In this document: positions 56,649 through 64,000 of the stretch, piece after piece | Position numbering within the stretch: the stretch's first letter is position 1 | Layout of the letters: each line of letters starts with the position of its first letter | Assembly (NCBI RefSeq): GCF_026967925.1 | Contig: NZ_JAPVBI010000001.1 | Span: 1,573,894 to 1,637,893, forward strand | DNA length: 64,000 nt | DNA from: Modestobacter sp. VKM Ac-2985 | GTDB taxonomy: Bacteria; Actinomycetota; Actinomycetes; Mycobacteriales; Geodermatophilaceae | Direction: 5' to 3' | Made by a program: the position numbers and the translations under genes | The notes under the pieces: generated by a model | Told to the model about the DNA's origin: nothing | Database searches by the model: none | The model's input: the letters and a program-made list of their open reading frames with translations, nothing else

Positions 56649-59116
56649 TGCCGCAGGGCGCCGACACCGATCAGCCCGATGCCGGGCACCGAGCCCCGAG
56701 CTTCGGCTCCACCGGACGCTACGTCGGGGCGGCCGTACCCCGGCGGGAGGACCCCCGGCTGGTGACCGGTCGTGGCCGCTTCCTCGACGACATCGCCGTC
56801 CCGGGCATGCTGCACGCCCAGTTCGTCCGGTCCACGATCGCGCACGCCCGGCTGCTGGAGGTCGACCTCACCGCCGTCCGGGCGCTGCCGGGGGTGGTCG
56901 CCGCCTACAGCGCCGCCGACCTGGCGCTGGGGGACATCACCGCGCTGCTGGACCGGCCCCTGGAGGAGTTCGTCCCGACGCCCATGCCCGTCCTGTCCGG
57001 TGCGCCGCAGGCCGACGGCTCCCTGGGCAAGGTGCGCTTCGTCGGGGAGCCGCTGGCCATCGTGGTGGCCGCCGACCCCTACCTCGTGGAGGACGCCCTC
57101 GAGCTGGCCCGCGTGCGGTACGAGGCTCTCCCCGCGATCACCTCCGCGGAGGGGGCGATGGCGCAGGGTGCTGCCCTGGTGCACGACGAGGCGCCCGGCA
57201 ACGTGCTGGTCGACGTCTCGATGTTCGCCACCGAGGGCATCGACGAGGTGTTCAGCGATGCCCACACGGTGGTCGAGGTGCGCAGCAGCACCGGCCGGCA
57301 GAACGCCCTCCCGCTGGAGACCCGAGGCGCGTTGGCCGAGTGGGACGAGCGCGCTGGGCAACTGGTCCTCGACACCTGCACGCAGGTGCCGCACCAGGTG
57401 CGCACGGTCACGGCCGGGTGCCTGGGGCTGGCCGAACGGCAGGTGCGCGTCCGGGTGCCGGACATGGGCGGTGGCTTCGGTATCAAGTGCGTGGTCGGCC
57501 GGGAGGAGATCGCCGTCGCGGCAGCGGCCCAGCGGCTGCGCCGCCCCGTCAAGTGGATCGAGGACCGCAAGGACGCGCTGACCGCTTCCTTCCTGGCCCG
57601 TGAGCAGCAGTACGTGGCCCGGGCCGCCTTCGACCGGGAGGGGCACGTCCTGGCCCTGGACGCCGACGTGGTCTGCGACATGGGCGCCTACTCCTGCTAT
57701 CCGTTCACCGCGGCGATCGAACCCCTGATGGCGTCGGGGGAGATGCCCTCGGTCTACCGGGTGCCCGCCTACCGGGTGCGCGGGCGGTCGATCACCAGCA
57801 ACAAGGCGCCGACGGCTCCCTACCGGGGGGTCAGCCGCCCGCAGTACGTGATGGTGATGGAGCGGCTGATGGAGCGGGCCGCCCGCGTGCTCGACCTCGA
57901 CCCCGTCGAGGTGCGCCGCCGCAACGTCATCACCACGTTCCCCTACACCGGGGTCAACCACATCACCTACGACCCCGGCTCCTACCTGGAGTCCCTCGAC
58001 CTGGCCGAGCAGACCGTCCGCGACGAGGGCTGGTACGACGTCCAGGCCGCCGCCCGCGCGGAGGGGCGGTTCGTCGGGATCGGCTACAGCTGCTTCAGCG
58101 AGCGGACCGGGTACGGGTCCGGCGCCTTCGCCAAGCGCCGGATGAAGGTCGTGCCCGGCTTCGACATCTCCGAGATCCGGATGGACCTGTCCGGGACGGT
58201 GACCGTCACGACCGGTACCCAGAGCCACGGGCAGGGCCACGAGACCACGATGGCGCAGATCGTGGCGGACAAGCTGAAGCTCGACGTCGCCGACGTCCGG
58301 GTCGAGCAGGGCGACACCGACCGCGTCCTGTACGGCTGGGGCAGCTTCGCCAGCCGGTCCGCCGTCATCGGCGGCTCCGCGGTCGGCGCGGCGGCCGGCA
58401 AGCTGGAGGTCAAGCTGCGCGAGCTGGCTGCCCACCTGCTGGGCACCCGGCCGGAGGTGCTGGAACTGCGCGACGGCGGTGTCCGCCCCATCCCGCACGC
58501 CGGGGACGGTGTGCCCCCGGAAGGGCTGTCGTTCACCCAACTGGCCGACGTCGCCTACCTGAAGTCGCACCTGCTGGCCAAGGAGACCGACCCGGGGCTC
58601 AGCGCGGTCGCCAGCTTCGACGTCGCCGGCGACGGCACCTTCTCCAACGCCACGCACGCCTGCGTGGTGGAACTCGATCCGGGCACCGGGGGCACCCGGA
58701 TCCTGCGGTACGTCTGCGTGGAGGACTGCGGCGTGGCCATCAACCCCCCGATCGTCGAGGGCCAGGCCCGTGGCGGCATCGCTCAGGGCATCGCCGGTGC
58801 GCTGTTCGAGCAGGTGAGCTACGACGCCAACGGTGAGCCGTCCTGCGCGTCGTTCCTGGACTACAAGGTGCCCACCGCCTGGGAGACACCGGACGTGCTC
58901 ATCAAGCACCTCGAGACGCCGTGCCTGTTCACCGAGACCGGCGCCAAGGGAGCCGGTGAGGGGGGCACCATCGGTGCTCCGGCCGCCGTGCTGAACGCGG
59001 TCAACGACGCCCTGCGGCCCACCGGGGTCGAGCTGGACGACACCCCCATCCGTCCGGAGGTGGTGCACCGGTCACTGCAGGTCACCCGCTCGGCCGCCCA
59101 CGGGAGCGCCGCGTGA
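56645..59116 (+). CDS. Molybdenum hydroxylase catalytic (Mo-cofactor) subunit, probable nicotinate hydroxylase
   Basis: 823 residues from GTG 56645 (ATG 56648 also possible). Xanthine oxidase large-chain family: FVRSTIAHARLLEVDL, GKVRFVGEPLAIVVAADPYLVEDA, MGGGFGIKCVVG, PYRGVSRPQYVMVMERLMERAA, QSHGQGHETTMAQIVA, and the catalytic Glu772 in GAKGAGEGGTIGAP. The active-site loop is PYRGVSRP, not the AYRCSFR of CO dehydrogenase form I, so it hydroxylates an organic substrate. In this island nicotinate to 6-hydroxynicotinate is the expected reaction. 6-hydroxypicolinate or another pyridine acid would also be chemically plausible. Confidence 0.85.
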   Translation: MMPQGADTDQPDAGHRAPSFGSTGRYVGAAVPRREDPRLVTGRGRFLDDIAVPGMLHAQFVRSTIAHARLLEVDLTAVRALPGVVAAYSAADLALGDITALLDRPLEEFVPTPMPVLSGAPQADGSLGKVRFVGEPLAIVVAADPYLVEDALELARVRYEALPAITSAEGAMAQGAALVHDEAPGNVLVDVSMFATEGIDEVFSDAHTVVEVRSSTGRQNALPLETRGALAEWDERAGQLVLDTCTQVPHQVRTVTAGCLGLAERQVRVRVPDMGGGFGIKCVVGREEIAVAAAAQRLRRPVKWIEDRKDALTASFLAREQQYVARAAFDREGHVLALDADVVCDMGAYSCYPFTAAIEPLMASGEMPSVYRVPAYRVRGRSITSNKAPTAPYRGVSRPQYVMVMERLMERAARVLDLDPVEVRRRNVITTFPYTGVNHITYDPGSYLESLDLAEQTVRDEGWYDVQAAARAEGRFVGIGYSCFSERTGYGSGAFAKRRMKVVPGFDISEIRMDLSGTVTVTTGTQSHGQGHETTMAQIVADKLKLDVADVRVEQGDTDRVLYGWGSFASRSAVIGGSAVGAAAGKLEVKLRELAAHLLGTRPEVLELRDGGVRPIPHAGDGVPPEGLSFTQLADVAYLKSHLLAKETDPGLSAVASFDVAGDGTFSNATHACVVELDPGTGGTRILRYVCVEDCGVAINPPIVEGQARGGIAQGIAGALFEQVSYDANGEPSCASFLDYKVPTAWETPDVLIKHLETPCLFTETGAKGAGEGGTIGAPAAVLNAVNDALRPTGVELDDTPIRPEVVHRSLQVTRSAAHGSAA

Positions 59117-59604
59117 GCGAGCGGCAGCTGGTCACGCTGACCGTCAACGGCGTCGAGCACGAGCTGCTGGTGGAGCCACGGCGCACCCTCGTCGACGCGC
59201 TCCGGCACGACCTGCGCCTGACCGGCACCCACGTCGGGTGCGAGCACGGCGTCTGCGGTGCGTGCACCGTGCTCGTCGACGGACTGCCCGCTCGGGCCTG
59301 CCTGATGTTCGCCGTCCAGGCGGAGGGGCGGGAGATCAGCACGGTCGAGAGCCTGTCGCCCGACGGCCGGCTCAACGACCTGCAGCAGTCCTTCGTCGAC
59401 CACCACGGCCTGCAGTGCGGCTTCTGCACCCCCGGGATGCTCATGCTCGCCGAGGGACTGCTCGCCGAGAGGCCGGCCGCCGGCCGCGAGGAGATCCGCG
59501 AGGTCGTGGCGGCGAACCTGTGCCGCTGCACCGGTTACCAGAGCATCGTCGATGCGGTCGAGGCGTGTGCCCGGGCCCGCTGCCCCCAGGAGGAGAGATC
59601 GTGA
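59113..59604 (+). CDS. Molybdenum hydroxylase [2Fe-2S] subunit
   Basis: 163 residues from GTG 59113. Two [2Fe-2S] clusters: plant-ferredoxin type with C43, C48, C51 and C63 (GCEHGVCGACTVLVDG...AC), and the distal four-helix cluster with C102, C105, C137 and C139 (QCGFCTPG, CRCTGYQSI). It relays electrons from Mo to FAD. The stop overlaps the CoxG-like start. Complete and typical in length. Confidence 0.93.
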   Translation: MSERQLVTLTVNGVEHELLVEPRRTLVDALRHDLRLTGTHVGCEHGVCGACTVLVDGLPARACLMFAVQAEGREISTVESLSPDGRLNDLQQSFVDHHGLQCGFCTPGMLMLAEGLLAERPAAGREEIREVVAANLCRCTGYQSIVDAVEACARARCPQEERS

Positions 59605-60299
59605 AGCTGGAGAACCGGGCCGTGGTCCAGGCCGATGCCGACGTCGTCTTCGGCATGCTCAACGACCCCGAGGCGATCGTGGGGTGCGTGCCGGGTGGCG
59701 CACTGACCGGCCGGGACGGCGACGCCTGGGCCGGCGGGGTGACGGTGAAGGTCGGGCCGATCACGGCCGCCTACGCGGGCACCGTCCGGTTCGTCGACGT
59801 CGACGAGGCGGGCCGGTCGCTGCGGCTGGTCGCCCGTGGGGCCGACACCCGGGGGAGCGGGGACGCCGAGGCCGAGGTGGTCGTGCGGGTCCAGCCGGTC
59901 GACGGCGGCTCGGAGCTGCTCATCGACACGGATCTGCTCATCCGCGGCAAGATCGCCCAGTTCGGGAAGGGCGCCATCGCGGCGGTCTCCACCCGGATCC
60001 TGCAGCAGTTCGCCGCCGAGCTCGGCCGGCTGGCTGCCCAGGACGGCAGCCCGGCCACGGCACCAGCGCCCACCCCGGCCGGATCGCGCTCGCCGACTCC
60101 GGTCGGCACGACCGTCGCGCCGGACCTCGCGCCGGCCAGGCCCGCCGCCTCGGAGCTGAACGCGTTCAGCCTCGTGATCGGACCGGTCCTGAAGGAGTAC
60201 GGGCGTCCGGTGGCGCTGGTGGCCTTCGGTCTGCTGCAGGGCTGGGTGCTCGGCCGAGCCGTCACGATCGAGCGGTTCTACCGCTCCACCCGCCGCTGA
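59601..60299 (+). CDS. CoxG-like SRPBCC protein with C-terminal membrane helix
   Basis: 232 residues from GTG 59601 with AGGAGGAG at 59588-59595. Start MKLENRAVVQADADVVFGMLNDPEAIVGCVPGG and the GITVKVGPITAAYAGTVRFVDVDE region are CoxG family. In Oligotropha, CoxG is described as recruiting CO dehydrogenase to the membrane. Pro/Ala-rich linker, then PVALVAFGLLQGWVLGRAV, a helix that could anchor it. Here it would tie the pyridine hydroxylase to the membrane quinone pool. This is inference from the family. Confidence 0.87.
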   Translation: MKLENRAVVQADADVVFGMLNDPEAIVGCVPGGALTGRDGDAWAGGVTVKVGPITAAYAGTVRFVDVDEAGRSLRLVARGADTRGSGDAEAEVVVRVQPVDGGSELLIDTDLLIRGKIAQFGKGAIAAVSTRILQQFAAELGRLAAQDGSPATAPAPTPAGSRSPTPVGTTVAPDLAPARPAASELNAFSLVIGPVLKEYGRPVALVAFGLLQGWVLGRAVTIERFYRSTRR

Positions 60300-60355
60300 C
60301 CGCTCCACCACCACTCACCGCGTCGCCACCACGACCGACACACACGAGGAGCCCC

Positions 60356-61075
60356 ATGTCCGCGGACGACAGCGAGAACACCCAGCAGGTCTACGCCCGA
60401 GCCGGTTTCGGTGCGGCCGTGCGCCGCGGCCACCGCCCGGCGGTCGTCGTCGTCGACCTCACCCGCGGGTTCACCGAGCCGGGGTTCGACACCGGAGCCG
60501 ACCTGAGCTACGTCGTCGCCGACACCGGCGCTCTGGTGGAGGCCGCCCACGCCGTGGGAGCCCCGGTCGTGTTCACCGCCATCGCCTACAGCGACGCAGA
60601 GGTGGACAGCGGCGCCATCGTCTGGCTGCAGAAGGCCACCGGGATGGCGTCCCTGCGGGAGGGTGGGGACGCGGCTGCGCTGGACCCGCGGTTGCCCCGG
60701 GGGCCGCGTGACCCCCTGCTGGTGAAGAAGGGCGCCTCGGCCTTCGCCGGCACGCACCTGGCCGCGATGCTCAGCGCCTGGCAGGTGGACACCGTGATCG
60801 TCTGCGGGGCCACCACCAGTGGCTGTGTCCGGGCCTCGGTCGTCGACGCGGTGCAATCTGGCTTCCCGGTCCTGGTGCCGCGCGAGTGCGTCGGGGACCG
60901 GGCGCAGGCGCCGCACGACGCCGCGTTGTTCGACCTGCAGGCCAAGTACGCCGACGTGGTCCAACTGACCGAGGTGCTGGACTACCTCGCCTCGGTCGAG
61001 ACCGGCCCGGCGGGACCGGCCACGCAGCTCGCCGAACCGGCACTCGCCGTGGCCCAGCAGGCGGTGATCCGGTGA
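60356..61075 (+). CDS. nicF: Isochorismatase-family amidohydrolase, probable maleamate amidohydrolase
   Basis: 239 residues from ATG 60356. Cysteine hydrolase triad: D34 in VVVVDLTRGFT, K125 in LVKKGASAF, C157 in VCGATTSGCVRASVVDA. NicF hydrolyses maleamate to maleate and ammonia. The same fold includes N-carbamoylsarcosine and nicotinamide amidases, so the substrate is assigned from the pathway. Its GTGA end overlaps nicD. Confidence 0.82.
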   Translation: MSADDSENTQQVYARAGFGAAVRRGHRPAVVVVDLTRGFTEPGFDTGADLSYVVADTGALVEAAHAVGAPVVFTAIAYSDAEVDSGAIVWLQKATGMASLREGGDAAALDPRLPRGPRDPLLVKKGASAFAGTHLAAMLSAWQVDTVIVCGATTSGCVRASVVDAVQSGFPVLVPRECVGDRAQAPHDAALFDLQAKYADVVQLTEVLDYLASVETGPAGPATQLAEPALAVAQQAVIR

Positions 61076-61974
61076 ACCGGCGCGTCGTCGAGCAGGTGGC
61101 GCTGGCCGATCTGGCCGACGTCCCCGCGCGCAGTCGGTGGGTGCGCAGCGGCGCGCTCCGGCTGCACGTGCTGGACTACGCCCGGACCGATGACGACGTG
61201 CGGACCCCGCTCCTGGTCGTCCCGGGCATCACGACGCCGGCCATCGGCATGGACTTCGTCGCCCGGGAACTCACCGACCTGGTGCGCCCGGTCGTGCTCG
61301 ACGTGCGTGGACGCGGGTTGTCGGACTCGGCGGACAGCTACACGCTCAGCGACTACGCCGACGACGTCCTCGCGGTGGTGACCGGCCTGCAGCTGCACCT
61401 CCCGCTGCTGCTCGGCCACAGCATGGGGGCCCGGATCGCCGGGTTGGCCGCTGTGCGGGCGGCCGGTCAGCGGATCCCCTTGACCGGCTCGGTTCTCGTC
61501 GACCCACCGCTGAGTGGCCCGGGGCGGAGTCCCTACCCGACCACGCTGGCCGCCTTCATGGGCCAGCTGGACGCTGCCGTGCGGGGGACGACTGCCGACG
61601 AGGTGGCGCAGTCGTGGCCGCGCTGGCCTCGGCGCGAGCAGGAACTGCGGGCCCGCTGGCTGTCCAGCTGCGCTCCGGAGGCCATCGAGGCCACCCATCG
61701 CGGTTTCGAGAGCGAGGACTTCTTCGACTTCTGGGCCCAGGTGCCGGCGTCGACGGTCTTCGTGTGGGGAGAGGACAGCCCCGTGGTGACGGCGGCCGGC
61801 GCCGGCGAAGCCCGGGCAGCGCACCCGGAGGCCGGGTTCGCGAGCATCCCGGGAGCCGGGCACATGGTCTTCTGGGACAACGTGCCCGGGGCGCTGGCCG
61901 TGACCAGGGAGGTGCTCGTGGACCTCTCGAGCCAGGATCGGGTGCCGGTCGGCGGCGGGCCAGCGGCGGGGTAG
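61072..61974 (+). CDS. nicD: Alpha/beta hydrolase, probable N-formylmaleamate deformylase
   Basis: 300 residues from GTG 61072. Oxyanion strand VVPGITTPAIG, DVRGRGLSDS, nucleophile S117 in LLLGHSMGARIAG, Asp in WGEDSPVV and H264 in IPGAGHMVFWDNVPG. In P. putida NicD is likewise an alpha/beta hydrolase removing formate from N-formylmaleamate. The last plus-strand gene. A hairpin that overlaps its stop codon terminates the operon. Confidence 0.8.
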   Translation: MNRRVVEQVALADLADVPARSRWVRSGALRLHVLDYARTDDDVRTPLLVVPGITTPAIGMDFVARELTDLVRPVVLDVRGRGLSDSADSYTLSDYADDVLAVVTGLQLHLPLLLGHSMGARIAGLAAVRAAGQRIPLTGSVLVDPPLSGPGRSPYPTTLAAFMGQLDAAVRGTTADEVAQSWPRWPRREQELRARWLSSCAPEAIEATHRGFESEDFFDFWAQVPASTVFVWGEDSPVVTAAGAGEARAAHPEAGFASIPGAGHMVFWDNVPGALAVTREVLVDLSSQDRVPVGGGPAAG

Positions 61975-61996
61975 GCCGTCCGGCCGACCCCGCCGC
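61963..61996. terminator. Bidirectional terminator between the nicD and nicE ends
   Basis: GCGGCGGGGTAGGCCG and CGGCCGACCCCGCCGC pair over 15 of 16 positions with a short loop. The stem includes the nicD stop codon, so the two convergent nic operons are insulated by one hairpin. Confidence 0.7.
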
Positions 61997-62010
61997 GGCG
62001 TGCCCGGAGG

Positions 62011-62847
62011 TCAGCCGGCGGCCGCTCCCGACGGCGACACCGCCGGAACGGGCAGGCCTCCCGCGAGCAGGGCGCCGGCGCCGGGGACGACCGGGTCCAG
62101 GCCCAGCTCGCGCAGCACCTGGTAGGTCGTGGCCGAGGCGGCGGAGAGGACGGGGAGCCCGGCCGCCTCCTGCACCGGCTGCAGTGCCGCCAGCGAGGGC
62201 ATCTGCACACATGCCGACAGCACGAGGGCGTCGGCGTCGTGCAGATCGAGCTTGCGCCAGTGCTCCAGCAGGTCGGCCGGGTCCAGCCGCGCGACGGCGA
62301 TGTTGTCGGCGACCTCGAGGCTGAGCGTGTCCACGACCTCGATGCCGGCGTCCTCCAGGTACTCGGCCACCAGTTGGGTCAGCGGCTTCATGTAGGGGGT
62401 CAGGATGGCGACCCGCCGCGCGCCGAGCGCGGTGATCCCGCTGATCAGCGCACCGGCGCTGGAGATCACCGGCGCCGGCACCCCCTGACCGCGAAGGACC
62501 GCAGTGATCTCGTCCTCGGCCGTGCAGTGGAAGCCGGGGCCCTGGGCCATCAGGGCGACCAGGCAGGCGGTGGCGACGACGTCGGGCCGGGCGTCGGCGA
62601 GTTCGAGGGATGCCCGCTCGGTCTGGGCGTTCATCGCCGCGAGCTGCTCAGGGGTGACGTGCTGCATCCGCATCCGGCTGGCATGGAACACGAACCGGTC
62701 GTCAGGGTGGAGCGCGGCCCGGGCGGCCAGCATCCGGGGCAGCTCCGTCTCCATCGTCAGGTTCGAGCTGGGCACGATCATGCCGATGTGGTGGTCCCGT
62801 CCGGCGCCGTACCCGCGAGCGGCTGCGGCTGCCGTGTCCTCGGTCAT
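62011..62847 (-). CDS. nicE: Maleate cis-trans isomerase
   Basis: 278 residues from ATG 62847. Asp/Glu racemase-superfamily isomerase with GMIVPSSNLTMETELPRM, VVATACLVALMAQG with C95, and ALVLSACVQMPSL with C213. The two Cys are 118 residues apart, the same as Cys76 and Cys194 of the Nocardia farcinica enzyme as I recall it. Turns maleate into fumarate for the TCA cycle. Start overlaps the nicX stop (ATGA). Confidence 0.9.
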   Translation of the reverse strand: MTEDTAAAAARGYGAGRDHHIGMIVPSSNLTMETELPRMLAARAALHPDDRFVFHASRMRMQHVTPEQLAAMNAQTERASLELADARPDVVATACLVALMAQGPGFHCTAEDEITAVLRGQGVPAPVISSAGALISGITALGARRVAILTPYMKPLTQLVAEYLEDAGIEVVDTLSLEVADNIAVARLDPADLLEHWRKLDLHDADALVLSACVQMPSLAALQPVQEAAGLPVLSAASATTYQVLRELGLDPVVPGAGALLAGGLPVPAVSPSGAAAG

Positions 62848-63890
62848 CGGCGGGCGACGGGGCGCATCTCGGGGACGGTGAGCTCGCCCGCGTCGACGAT
62901 GAGCTGGTCGTCGAGGTACAGGCTGCAGCCGCGCATCGGGATGTCGAAGTGGCAGGGGGTGTCGTTGGGGCCGCCGAGCTCGTTGTTGGGGCCGATGGAG
63001 AACATGACGTTGCCGTAGAAGGAGCGCAGTTCCATCCCCATGCCGCCGCCGAACTGGGTGAGGCCGTGCCAGTGGGCGCGCTCGTCGAGGCCCCAGCCGA
63101 CGTGGGACATCCCGTAGCCGCGCGGGTCGTCGAAGGACTCGATGTAGGACCGCAGCAGGTCCGCGTCCAGGCTCGGGGCCCCGCCGACACCGCGGATGCT
63201 CTGGATGAACCCCTGCTCGATGATCAGTTCGACCGGGGTCTGCACGTAGGTGTTGAACGGCAGCAGCACGTCGCCGGGGGAGAGGACGATCGTCCCGTCC
63301 ACGCCGTCATCTGCACCGCCGGTGAACACGAAGGCCGCCGGCCAGTGGTCCCAGCGGCCGGGGGTGTCGGTGAACCCGTACTCGCTCAGGGTCGGGTAGA
63401 CCCCGAGCCGGTAGGTGACGTCGGTGCCGGCGGGGCTGGTGATCCGCATGGTCTGGGCCTTGGCCAGCAGATCGGCGCCGATCTCGACCCGTTCGCGCAG
63501 TTCCCGGGTGGGCATGAGGCGGGCCAGCAGCGGGGCGGGCTCCACGGCGGTGAGGATCCGGGTGTTGGCGTCCTGGATCTCGAACTGCTCCTTGCTGAAC
63601 AGCAGGAAGGTCAGGTCCACCACCATGTCGGCGGCCTTCAGCGCGTCGACGGCCAGCCGGTTGGTGGCCAGCCCGGAATCACCCACCGCCCAGGCGCCCT
63701 TCGCCGAGGCCGGTGCGGGCAGCCGCAGGTGGTAGGTCTCCGCGCCCAGCTGCTGGGCCGCCCACAGGAACGCATCGGCGTACTCGGGCCGCTCGGCGCC
63801 GCGGGAGAGCACCGCCACGGTCTCCCCCTCGTGCACTGCGGAGAGCTTCAGCTGCTGCAGGCAGATGTCGTTGAACAAGTTCTGGTCCAT
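62844..63890 (-). CDS. nicX: 2,5-dihydroxypyridine 5,6-dioxygenase, M29/leucyl-aminopeptidase-like fold
   Basis: 348 residues from ATG 63890 (GGAGGA upstream). It has an aminopeptidase T-like fold, used by the NicX ring-cleaving dioxygenases. The iron ligands would be H263 (MSHVGWG), H314 and D316 (PCHFDIPM). This H...H-x-D pattern and total length fit P. putida NicX (ligands H265, H318 and D320 from memory). NicX opens 2,5-dihydroxypyridine to N-formylmaleamate without a cofactor. A plain aminopeptidase or thermophilic M29 peptidase is the alternative, but it would not fit the island. Confidence 0.87.
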   Translation of the reverse strand: MDQNLFNDICLQQLKLSAVHEGETVAVLSRGAERPEYADAFLWAAQQLGAETYHLRLPAPASAKGAWAVGDSGLATNRLAVDALKAADMVVDLTFLLFSKEQFEIQDANTRILTAVEPAPLLARLMPTRELRERVEIGADLLAKAQTMRITSPAGTDVTYRLGVYPTLSEYGFTDTPGRWDHWPAAFVFTGGADDGVDGTIVLSPGDVLLPFNTYVQTPVELIIEQGFIQSIRGVGGAPSLDADLLRSYIESFDDPRGYGMSHVGWGLDERAHWHGLTQFGGGMGMELRSFYGNVMFSIGPNNELGGPNDTPCHFDIPMRGCSLYLDDQLIVDAGELTVPEMRPVARR

Positions 63891-64000
63891 CGAGTCCTCC
63901 AGGACACCGGGCGGCGGAATGTCGTCCGTGTTCGGACTACCTTGCGGCAGGTGCGCACCGGCGTCCAGCCCCTGAGCCGAGCTGGAACACAGCGTTAACA
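63891..64000. promoter_or_regulatory. nicX promoter region
   Basis: Upstream of nicX on the minus strand. It holds the operator-like site O4 (annotated separately). CACAGCGTTAACA at the very end of the window shares GTTAAC and the CAGYGTTAAC form with the liv promoter region (53964-53973). The far end is cut by the window. Confidence 0.5.
63924..63940 (+). promoter_or_regulatory. Operator-like site O4 before nicX
   Basis: GTCCGTGTTCGGACTAC, palindromic as GTCCG-TGTT-CGGAC, identical over 13 bases to O2. Relative to its gene it is in the opposite orientation to O2 and O3, which matters little for a dimeric regulator. It starts 34 bp before the nicX ATG. Confidence 0.7.

Noticed and set aside
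55719-59604. CO dehydrogenase (coxMLS)
   Set aside because: Three-subunit order and CoxG are similar, but the Mo subunit lacks the AYRCSFR Cys loop and has PYRGVSRP. No coxD or coxE-type maturation genes are present.
54249-63890. Picolinate degradation island
   Set aside because: 2,5-dihydroxypyridine is shared, but picolinate needs a separate 3,6-dihydroxypicolinate decarboxylase, which is absent. NicC chemistry supplies the decarboxylation.
62844-63890. Aminopeptidase T (M29 peptidase)
   Set aside because: The fold matches, but the residues fit the NicX H...H-x-D iron site and all other pathway genes are adjacent.

Overview
The window is 64 kb of a very high-GC actinobacterial chromosome. 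Start codons are mostly GTG or ATG, adjacent genes often share GTGA or ATGA junctions, and terminators are GC-rich hairpins without T-tracts. Gene order over 1-47 kb follows the Mycobacterium tuberculosis Rv2201-Rv2172c neighbourhood, as I know it: asnB, ctaC, ctaF, qcrBAC/ctaE, trpD, exonuclease/GIY-YIG, NlpC/P60, PimB-like transferase, fadD, SRPBCC, ArsA-like ATPase, plsC, 3'-5' exoRNase, aroG, Ser/Thr kinase, Rv2175c-like DNA-binding protein, prenyl synthase, metF-like reductase. Embedded carotenoid genes and the overall gene style suggest a pigmented soil or rock actinobacterium, probably Geodermatophilaceae. That family assignment is inference and no database search was run.

Layout. 1-9.0 kb: asparagine synthetase (cut by the left edge), two small membrane proteins, and the cytochrome bcc-aa3 genes (ctaC-ctaF on +, ctaE-qcrC-qcrA-qcrB on -). 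The two respiratory units converge on a 0.9 kb gene-free stretch with two strong hairpin terminators and a separate 19-bp inverted repeat. 9.1-13.5 kb: a degenerate receiver protein, trpD, a stand-alone AsnC ligand domain and a DEDDh exonuclease/GIY-YIG fusion. 13.5-26.2 kb: an envelope block with a probable c-di-AMP riboswitch ahead of a secreted NlpC/P60 hydrolase, a CAAX-type protease, a PimB-like glycosyltransferase, an acyl-CoA synthetase, an ArsA-like ATPase without P-loop lysines, a ROK kinase, a TIGR00300-type enzyme, a lipase-like hydrolase and PlsC. 26.4-41 kb: a Na+/H+ antiporter, exoRNase, PucR-type regulator, orphan chemoreceptor, DAHP synthase, threonine aldolase, GntP permease, subtilase, endonuclease IV and a four-PASTA kinase. 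41.2-48.1 kb: an FMN 2-hydroxyacid oxidase divergent from the Rv2175c-like protein across a perfect palindrome that contains both start codons, then idsA-crtI-crtB, metF and an unknown gene.

48.1-63.9 kb is a catabolic island. Its left edge holds a fragment of an ABC-2 permease. It encodes a MarR regulator, a complete branched-chain-type ABC importer (livKHMGF), and what reads as an entire aerobic nicotinate route through maleamate. The steps are a three-subunit molybdenum hydroxylase with a CoxG-like protein (nicotinate to 6-hydroxynicotinate), NicC (to 2,5-dihydroxypyridine), NicX (ring opening to N-formylmaleamate), NicD (to maleamate), NicF (to maleate) and NicE (to fumarate). Each assignment rests on family features and visible catalytic residues, and the pathway rests on their co-occurrence.

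The strongest undescribed signal is a shared 17-bp operator-like sequence, GTCCGTGTTCGGATCAT or close variants. It lies in front of all four island transcription units: liv, nicC, nicX and marR. It has a palindromic TCCG-N4-CGGA core, as expected for an autoregulating MarR repressor controlling uptake, both catabolic operons and itself.
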